Origin: JAENVT01 sp031370825
GTDB lineage: Bacteria > Actinomycetota > Acidimicrobiia > Acidimicrobiales > Ilumatobacteraceae
Length of the DNA stretch: 7,560 nucleotides
Direction: 5' to 3'
Assembly: GCA_031370825.1 (NCBI GenBank)
Contig: JANMRB010000251.1
Coordinates: forward strand, 1-7,560
In this document: piece by piece, positions 1 through 5,425 of the stretch
Numbering within the stretch: position 1 is the stretch's first letter
Layout of the letters: the number at the start of each line of letters is the position of its first letter
Made by a program: the position numbers and the translations under genes
The notes under the pieces: generated by a model
What the model saw: only the letters and a program-made list of their open reading frames with translations
What the model was told of the DNA's origin: nothing
The model's database searches: none

Positions 1-954
<954 letters not shown>

Positions 955-1899
955 TCACGACGATTCCTTAGCAGGGTTGTTTCGGTACCAGAGGAGGGTT
1001 GACTCGATTGCAGTGGTGAGCGGCGTCGAGAGGTCGCCGAAGGTGGTGCGGAACTTGGTGTCGTCGACAACCCAGTGTTCGGTGAATTGGTAGAGCGTGT
1101 GGCGGAGCTCTCTGAGTTCCGGCTTCACGAGGCCGAGGAGGGCGAGCGCCGTGCGGCCGGCCGCGGTTAGACGTGTCGGGTGGTTGGCGGCTGTGTAGAT
1201 GGCATCGACAAACTCGCGTGTGGTGAGTGTCTCGGCGATGGGGAGATGCCAGATTTCGCCGCTGGGTGCTTGCGTTGTGCCGAGGGCGATGAGGCCCTTG
1301 GCGACGTCGGGTGTGTAGGAGTAGCTGTGGCGCTTGTGGGGGTTGCCCACGACCTGCGCCCGTTTGCCCATCAGTGCCGGGCGCATGACTTGCTCACCGA
1401 GCGCAGATTGGGTGACTCCTGGACCGAAGAAGTCCGACGCTCGCCCGATCGTCACGTCGAGGGTTCCTCGACTGTGGGCTTCGAGGAGCTCATTCGTCAT
1501 AGCGATGCGGGTGAGCGCCTTGGCCGATGTCGCGTTGGCGGGCAGGTCCTCGGTGAGAGTTCGTCCGCCGGTCGGCCCGTAGGAGTACAGGTTCTCGAGC
1601 ACGACGAGCCGCGCACCGACGCGGGTTGCTGCGTGCACTGCGGCACGTTGCAGCGGAGGGAACTCTTTGGGCCAGCTGTGGTAGTTGGGGGCGTTGAGGC
1701 AGAAGTAGATGACACCGGCGTCGTCAGCGGCGGTTGTCGCGAACTCGGCATTGGTGAGGTCGCCAGTGATCGCGCGTGCGCCCGTCGGGACCGTGCGGCC
1801 AGTCCGGCTGACAACGAAGACTTCCTGCCCCGAGTCGAGCAGCTGGCTCGCGACATGGCCGCCGATCTGGCCGGACCCGAACACGACGTGGCGGGTCAT
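955..1899 (-). CDS. NAD(P)-binding epimerase/dehydratase-like protein (atypical extended SDR)
   Basis: A 314-residue protein of the NAD-dependent epimerase/dehydratase superfamily, probably cytosolic; its substrate is unknown. The N-terminus carries the Rossmann nucleotide-binding loop GSGQIGG at residues 8-14, with SRTG at 31-34 ending the second strand, which could favour NADP. NLYSYGPTGG at 103-112 occupies the active-site tyrosine region, but the classical YxxxK is not present there, so it may be an atypical SDR that binds NAD(P) without standard catalysis. GRASDFFGPGV at 152-162 is typical of this subfamily. The chosen start is the ATG at 1899-1897, because the fold begins directly (MTRHVVFGSG) and this ATG overlaps the stop of the upstream membrane-protein gene as ATGA; no Shine-Dalgarno site precedes it, which suggests translational coupling. 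A longer upstream frame exists but lies in the coding sequence of the neighbour. Its stop codon directly abuts the ATPase stop, forming TGATCA. Confidence 0.88.
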   Translation of the reverse strand: MTRHVVFGSGQIGGHVASQLLDSGQEVFVVSRTGRTVPTGARAITGDLTNAEFATTAADDAGVIYFCLNAPNYHSWPKEFPPLQRAAVHAATRVGARLVVLENLYSYGPTGGRTLTEDLPANATSAKALTRIAMTNELLEAHSRGTLDVTIGRASDFFGPGVTQSALGEQVMRPALMGKRAQVVGNPHKRHSYSYTPDVAKGLIALGTTQAPSGEIWHLPIAETLTTREFVDAIYTAANHPTRLTAAGRTALALLGLVKPELRELRHTLYQFTEHWVVDDTKFRTTFGDLSTPLTTAIESTLLWYRNNPAKESS

Positions 1900-2504
1900 C
1901 GCAGTGCGCGTTGCTGTGGGCGGGCGCTGTCGGCAATCGATCGGGCGGGGGCCGCGTACGCCTGGCGCTCCGTCGAAGGCACTCCTCGGAGAAGTGACGC
2001 GCCCATGGCTGCGAAGGCGAGGTCTCTCACGCCGGCAGACAACGTACGTACCACTTCGGGAAGCTCGGTCGTGACGGCCATCAGTACCATGCCGGCGATC
2101 AGGGTTGTGCCGGTCCAGCGCGGCAGTACCTTCGCCCGCGCCACGGCGACACCGAGGGCCACTCCCGCGACCACCATCAGCGCCGAGTGGATGGTCATCC
2201 ATGCGCCGAGCTCCTTCTGCAGCATCTCCCAGTCGCTCGTGTGATTGATGAGTGCGTAGAGCACGGTGCCGGTGAAGAAAACGAATGTGTACGCGTACGA
2301 CACCGCAGCCGCGAACCCGAGCCGTCCGATCTGGGGTCGCTGCGCTGTGTACAGCCCGAGCACGAGGAATGGAATAGCTGCCTCTGCGGCGTAGGTGAGC
2401 GCAAGTTGGAACGTCGAGAAGCCACCTTGCGACAGTTCGATGATGTCGCTGATGAAATACAGCGCCGAGAACAAGATCGCGCCGATGCCGAGCAGCGCGG
2501 CCAT
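1896..2504 (-). CDS. Six-helix integral membrane protein, function unknown
   Basis: A 202-residue hydrophobic protein that I do not recognise as a named family. Hydrophobic stretches at about residues 1-23, 31-52, 62-86, 101-124, 132-146 and 155-172 suggest five or six membrane helices. A polar tail of about 30 residues (from VPSTERQAY on) is rich in arginine and alanine and is probably cytoplasmic. Visible details are an aspartate and glutamate in the first helix region (ISDIIELSQ), a glutamate within helix 2 (YAAEAAIPF) and a histidine in helix 4 (TIHSALM). The start is placed at the ATG at 2504-2502 because GAGGA lies seven bases upstream and the first helix begins at once; a TTG at about 2537 overlapping the previous stop is an alternative. 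It follows the SRPBCC gene by 26 bases and ends in an ATGA overlap with the epimerase-like gene, so all three are probably co-transcribed. Confidence 0.8.
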   Translation of the reverse strand: MAALLGIGAILFSALYFISDIIELSQGGFSTFQLALTYAAEAAIPFLVLGLYTAQRPQIGRLGFAAAVSYAYTFVFFTGTVLYALINHTSDWEMLQKELGAWMTIHSALMVVAGVALGVAVARAKVLPRWTGTTLIAGMVLMAVTTELPEVVRTLSAGVRDLAFAAMGASLLRGVPSTERQAYAAPARSIADSARPQQRALR

Positions 2505-2530
2505 TCCTGCATCCTCGGCTCGGTTGCCGG

Positions 2531-3202
2531 TCAAACTGACACCTCGAGATCGCTTGGCTGCGTTCGCAATTCCGCTCGGACCTTGATGCCGCGAAGCATC
2601 CTTCGCATCATCGCGAAATCCCCCAACTCCATGAGAACGACACCAAAGAACGCGTTCGCGGGGTGTCGCCAGTCGTACGCGGCGTGGATGCGGGTCACGA
2701 GACGTGTGCCGCTCTCGGCGGTCGGGGTCAGTTGCCACGACCAGGTGCTACCCGGCTTCGTCCACAGAAGCCAACGGTTCAGCTCGAATGAGTCAACCTT
2801 CAGTGCTGTCCGCTCGGAGGGAGGGCCCTTCGGAGACATCGGCACCCACTGCCCGACAGCGAGGTGCTGGAGTCTCGGCTCGATCGTGGTTGCACTCGGG
2901 CGACCGAGGTTGTCGAGCAGATCGTTGCTGTACCACCCGGCGCGCAAGCACCCCACTTGTACGAGCCATGGCCAAACGTCGTCTGGCGATGCGTCGATTG
3001 TGATCGCCCTGGTTGCTCTGAACTGCGCCGCCGGCAGCACGGCATCGCCGGGCATCGTCGCGAACACCTCGTCCGGTGTAGCGCCCCAGCGCAGATGCCA
3101 CTTTCGATAGAGCGGCGAGGTCAGGAACACAGGCAGATCGAACAGAACGTCCCGAATCTGACCGACCAGCGCACGGCGATCTCTGGCCACTCGTTCACGC
3201 AT
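2531..3202 (-). CDS. SRPBCC / polyketide-cyclase-like protein
   Basis: A 223-residue protein with a START/Bet v1-like (SRPBCC) fold, a family that binds hydrophobic ligands in a deep pocket. The opening of the domain is clear: WGATPDEVFATMPGD at 39-53, then RAITIDASPDDVWPWLVQVG at 65-84, a phrase characteristic of the family. It continues through GWYSNDLLDNLG (89-100), LQHLAVGQWVPMSPKGPP (111-128) and the C-terminal strand-helix part WSWQLTP..GTRLVTRIHAAYD followed by a long helix (MELGDFAMMRRMLRGIK). The ligand is unknown. The start chosen is ATG at 3202-3200, which fits the usual short N-terminal extension; AAAGG directly abuts it, a poor spacing, so the start is less sure than the fold. 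It is the first gene of a three-gene minus-strand run and is divergent from the gene at 3353, with 150 bases between them. Confidence 0.85.
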   Translation of the reverse strand: MRERVARDRRALVGQIRDVLFDLPVFLTSPLYRKWHLRWGATPDEVFATMPGDAVLPAAQFRATRAITIDASPDDVWPWLVQVGCLRAGWYSNDLLDNLGRPSATTIEPRLQHLAVGQWVPMSPKGPPSERTALKVDSFELNRWLLWTKPGSTWSWQLTPTAESGTRLVTRIHAAYDWRHPANAFFGVVLMELGDFAMMRRMLRGIKVRAELRTQPSDLEVSV

Positions 3203-3340
3203 CCTTTGTAGCGACGACCGAAACGGGTCGCAACTGCAGCGTGTGCCAAACGACTGGCCACGGGTAGAGCCAATTGTCCTCTTGTTCGTGGCCAAGCGGC
3301 CCGAGGATCTCCGGACCATCGCTTCGTAGGGTGAACGTGT
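3195..3340 (-). other. Possible small tryptophan-rich reading frame, no clear start
   Basis: On the minus strand an open frame ends with a TGA at 3197-3195, overlapping the SRPBCC start by eight bases. Its last 48 or so residues read like protein (for example GPEILGPLGHEQEDNWLYPW and VVWHTLQLRPV). No plausible start with a ribosome binding site lies in frame. An ATG at 3354-3352 on the minus strand begins MSIS and stops after four codons, one base out of frame with this sequence. It could be the tail of a frameshifted small gene or a chance frame in the divergent intergenic region. Confidence 0.2.
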
Positions 3341-3341
3341 C

Positions 3342-3347
3342 AGGAGA
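3342..3347 (+). promoter_or_regulatory. Ribosome binding site for the gene at 3353
   Basis: AGGAGA lies five bases before the ATG at 3353, an ideal Shine-Dalgarno position. It supports this start even though the gene downstream is frameshifted. Confidence 0.7.
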
Positions 3348-3352
3348 TCGAC

Positions 3353-3949
3353 ATGAAACCAAGCACGACAGCGACGGTGGAACTCTTGTGGATCCCCTTG
3401 GGCGCCGGCCAACACGTCGTTCGACTGAGCGGCAGAGCGTTCGAGGCGATCTCGGCATTTGTCCAACGTCGCCAAGTATTCGACCTCTACCACTCGGCGC
3501 TCGTGGTCACCGTTCCCGGCGGTCGCTATGTGATCGAGATGACACCGATTCCAGATGGGCACGGGATCGACGTGGTGTAGTCGCAGAAGGCGCCGTCGGC
3601 TCGAAGTGGCTGGGCAAACTTCGGCGGTTCCGGTACGAGATCCACCGATGGTCCAGCGGCGTCATCCCAGACGCCGATGACGCGGTCGCGACGATGACCT
3701 CGCACCTCGCACCTCGGCCTCGCCGACGCGCAACGACTCCTAGACGTCGTGCCATACGTACCCACACCGGTGTGGGGCAGAGATGAACTCGGCGCCGGCG
3801 AGATGTGGAACTCGAACTCGGTGACCTCATGGATCCTCCACCGCGCTGGCATCGACACGGCGCACATCGCACCGCCCATCGGTGGCCGAGCACCTGGGTG
3901 GAAGGCAGGTCTAATCATCGGAAACCGGGACCACCAGAGCATGCCTTGA
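3353..3949 (+). pseudogene. Conserved hypothetical protein of about 196 residues, broken by two frameshifts
   Basis: The reading frame begins well (MKPSTTATVELLWIPLGAG, DLYHSALVV, YVIEMTPIPDGHG) but meets TAG at 3578-3580. The continuation RGVVAEGAVGSKWLGKLRRF and YEIHRWSSGVIPDADDAVA lies one frame earlier from about base 3571, as if one base were missing near 3571 (for example a C giving GIDRGVVAEG) or two were added. A second break at 3697-3717 is an extra copy of a 7-base repeat; with one copy removed the frame resumes as TSHLGLADAQRLLDVVP, then PTPVWGRDELGAGEMWNSNS, AGIDTAHIAPPIGGRAPGWKAG, to the TGA at 3947-3949. Joined, this gives one protein of about 196 residues. From memory I believe homologues with RGVVAEGAVGS and GRDELGAGEMWNSNS occur in other actinobacteria; the function is unknown to me. 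The GEMWNSNS and GGRAPGW blocks look like conserved active-site-type loops. Real decay or sequence error cannot be separated here. Confidence 0.75.
3697..3717 (+). repeat. 7-base tandem repeat (ACCTCGC x2 then ACCTCGG) causing a frameshift
   Basis: ACCTCGC at 3697-3703 and 3704-3710 is followed by ACCTCGG at 3711-3717. Two units would keep the reading frame of the surrounding protein (MTSHLGLADAQRLL); the third shifts it by one. This is the signature of slipped-strand gain of one unit. Confidence 0.75.
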
Positions 3950-4009
3950 AATTGCGACCCCGAATCTTGCGCGAGACTTGGCAGTGGAACCTCGAGCAAG
4001 GGAGCCGTG

Positions 4010-4216
4010 ATGAGTGTTACGAAGATCATTGAGGTGGTCGGACGGTCAACCGTCAGTTCCGACGACGCTGTCAAGTCTGCGCTGGCAGAAGCGAGTCGCA
4101 CCCTGCGCAGCGTCAAGGCGCTTGACGTAGTGTCGATCGGGCTGCGCGGCGACAATCTCGACGAATGGGGAGCGCTGGTGCGGATCTCATTCCTCGTGGA
4201 GAACATCACGGACTGA
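4010..4216 (+). CDS. Dodecin-like small protein
   Basis: A 68-residue protein with the size and beta-alpha-beta-beta pattern of dodecins, which form hollow dodecamers that store or buffer flavins in the cytosol. Seen: TKIIEVVGRST (first strand), SSDDAVKSALAEASRTLRS (helix), ALDVVSIGLRG and EWGALVRISFLVE (strands two and three). In classical dodecins a tryptophan after the helix (TxRxxDWFEV) stacks on the flavin; the matching position here is about residue 37, in VKALDVV, and it is alanine. The glutamine in the last strand (HFQVT-type) is also absent. It may therefore bind something else or only keep the fold. The start is ATG at 4010 rather than the adjoining GTG at 4007, because AAGGGAG ends five bases before it. 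It lies 60 bases after the broken gene and 130 bases before the alcohol dehydrogenase. Confidence 0.78.
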   Translation: MSVTKIIEVVGRSTVSSDDAVKSALAEASRTLRSVKALDVVSIGLRGDNLDEWGALVRISFLVENITD

Positions 4217-4247
4217 GCTAACGGGCTCGCATCTGACGCGGGATTGG

Positions 4248-4293
4248 TTGACATCGGTCGGATCCACATCCGTGTCGAGGGTCATTCGACCCT
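4248..4293 (+). promoter_or_regulatory. Candidate promoter/operator upstream of the alcohol dehydrogenase
   Basis: A consensus -35 box TTGACA lies at 4248-4253, though no convincing -10 box follows at 16-18 bases. AGGGTC at 4278-4283 and GACCCT at 4288-4293 form a perfect 6-bp inverted repeat around ATTC, 53 bases before the ATG of the alcohol dehydrogenase. This could be a transcription-factor site or a small mRNA hairpin. It is loosely like the GGGnnn..nnnCCC layout of dormancy-regulator boxes but does not match their consensus. Confidence 0.3.
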
Positions 4294-4332
4294 GGTGCAC
4301 GTCCGCGTGCCGGTGGACAATCAGGGCCGATC

Positions 4333-4340
4333 GAGGAGGT
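4333..4340 (+). promoter_or_regulatory. Strong ribosome binding site for the alcohol dehydrogenase
   Basis: GAGGAGGT is a near-perfect anti-Shine-Dalgarno complement, six bases before the ATG at 4347. It decides the start over longer in-frame possibilities beginning near 4248. Confidence 0.85.
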
Positions 4341-4346
4341 CGCGCC

Positions 4347-5366
4347 ATGAAGGCAGCAGTCGTGCACGAGTTCGGACACCCACTGGTCATCGAAGACATT
4401 CCCACCCCGTCACCCGCGCCCGGACAGGTCCTCGTACGCGTCGAGACATCCGGGCTGTGTCACACCGACATTCACGCAGCCGGAGGCGACTGGCCCGCCA
4501 AGCCGGCACCGCCGTTCATTCCCGGCCACGAAGGTGTCGGCATCGTTGAGCGTGTCGGCGCCGGCGTCACTCGCATCAGCGAAGGTGATCGTGTTGCAAT
4601 ACCGTGGCTCGGTTGGGCGTGCGGAGCCTGTGAGGCATGCGCGTCAGGCTGGGAGACCCTTTGCCCGTCGGCGCGTTACACCGGCTACTCGATCAATGGC
4701 GCGTTCGCCGAATATGTCGTCGCAGATGCAGCGTTCGTGGGTGTTGTCCCTGTCGGGATCGATCCGCTCGACGCAGCGCCGCTCACATGCGCCGGTGTGA
4801 CCACCTACAAAGCAGTCAAGGTGTCCGGTGCGCGTTCATCGGACCTCGTCGCGATCTTCGGTATCGGCGGTCTCGGGCACCTCGCGTTGCAATACGCCAA
4901 GATCGCCGGTGCGACGGTCGCAGCGGTCGATCTTGTCGAAGCCAAACTCGAGGTCGCCAAGCACCTCGGTGCCGAATACACCTTCAACTCCAAGACTCAC
5001 GATGTGGTCGACGAGATCCAGGGCCTCGGCGGTGCGAACTGCGCGATCGCGTTGGCCGCCTCGCCTGTGGCCTGCGAGCAGGCCTGGGCCAGTTTGAGGC
5101 GCAACGGCACGCTCGTGCTCGTCGGGCTTCCCAAGGACAACATCATGAAACTCCCGATCTTCGAGACAGTCCTGAAGGGGATCAAGGTCGTCGGGTCGTT
5201 CGTCGGGACCAGACTCGATCTGGCTGAAACGTTCGCTCTTCACGCTGCAGGCCGGACCACGATCGTGCGTGAGTCACGCCAGCTCGACCAGGTGAACGAG
5301 GCGATGGCTGAGGTTCTCAGCGGCTCCGTGGAAGGCCGGCTCGTGTTTGACCTTCGAAACGACTGA
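4347..5366 (+). CDS. adhP: Zinc-dependent alcohol dehydrogenase (AdhP-like, MDR superfamily)
   Basis: A 339-residue medium-chain alcohol dehydrogenase that interconverts primary alcohols and aldehydes with NAD in the cytosol. All hallmarks are present. Catalytic zinc ligands are C38 (SGLCHTD), H61 and E62 (PGHEGVG) and C148 (LTCAG). The structural zinc site is C92, C95, C98 and C106 (CGACEACASGWETLC). The Rossmann loop GIGGLG spans 172-177, and D195 at the end of the second strand favours NAD over NADP. The length matches bacterial AdhP proteins (about 340). The start ATG has an ideal ribosome binding site and an immediate family N-terminus (MKAAVVHEFG). No missing residue or frameshift is seen. 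It follows the dodecin-like gene by 130 bases, which hold an inverted repeat, and is followed by a perfect hairpin, so it is probably its own transcription unit. The exact substrate (ethanol, methanol-derived aldehyde or other) cannot be told; the symbol reflects family resemblance only. Confidence 0.95.
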   Translation: MKAAVVHEFGHPLVIEDIPTPSPAPGQVLVRVETSGLCHTDIHAAGGDWPAKPAPPFIPGHEGVGIVERVGAGVTRISEGDRVAIPWLGWACGACEACASGWETLCPSARYTGYSINGAFAEYVVADAAFVGVVPVGIDPLDAAPLTCAGVTTYKAVKVSGARSSDLVAIFGIGGLGHLALQYAKIAGATVAAVDLVEAKLEVAKHLGAEYTFNSKTHDVVDEIQGLGGANCAIALAASPVACEQAWASLRRNGTLVLVGLPKDNIMKLPIFETVLKGIKVVGSFVGTRLDLAETFALHAAGRTTIVRESRQLDQVNEAMAEVLSGSVEGRLVFDLRND

Positions 5367-5379
5367 CGGCTACGCAGAC

Positions 5380-5406
5380 CCGGATCTCGGTCCAGTCGAG
5401 ATCCGG
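5380..5406 (+). terminator. Perfect 10-bp hairpin after the alcohol dehydrogenase
   Basis: CCGGATCTCG at 5380-5389 and CGAGATCCGG at 5397-5406 pair completely around the 7-base loop GTCCAGT. It begins 14 bases after the alcohol dehydrogenase stop and ends 20 bases before the next ATG. No U-tract follows (CCTCAGCTG), so it would be a tract-less actinobacterial-type terminator, an mRNA-stabilising hairpin, or an operator for the downstream gene. Confidence 0.6.
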
Positions 5407-5425
5407 CCTCAGCTGACCGACCAGA

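Noticed and set aside
1180..2244. Long plus-strand open frame of 354 codons
   Set aside because: It is antisense to the epimerase-like and membrane-protein genes, which have clear family motifs; the plus-strand translation has no recognisable domain.
3255..3294. TGGCCAC/GTGGCCA inverted repeat in the divergent intergenic region
   Set aside because: Only seven bases with a 26-base spacer, and TGGCCA is itself palindromic, so chance is likely.
4214..4233. GAGC/GCTC hairpin just after the dodecin-like gene
   Set aside because: The stem is four base pairs with no U-tract, too weak to call a terminator.
3526..4269. Minus-strand open frame of 247 codons
   Set aside because: It lies opposite the broken conserved gene and the dodecin-like gene, both with better protein features; its translation is low-complexity and serine/arginine-rich.
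4244..4346. N-terminal extension or small gene before the alcohol dehydrogenase
   Set aside because: A frame is open here, but the strong ribosome binding site and family N-terminus at 4347 settle the start, and the extension shows no motif.
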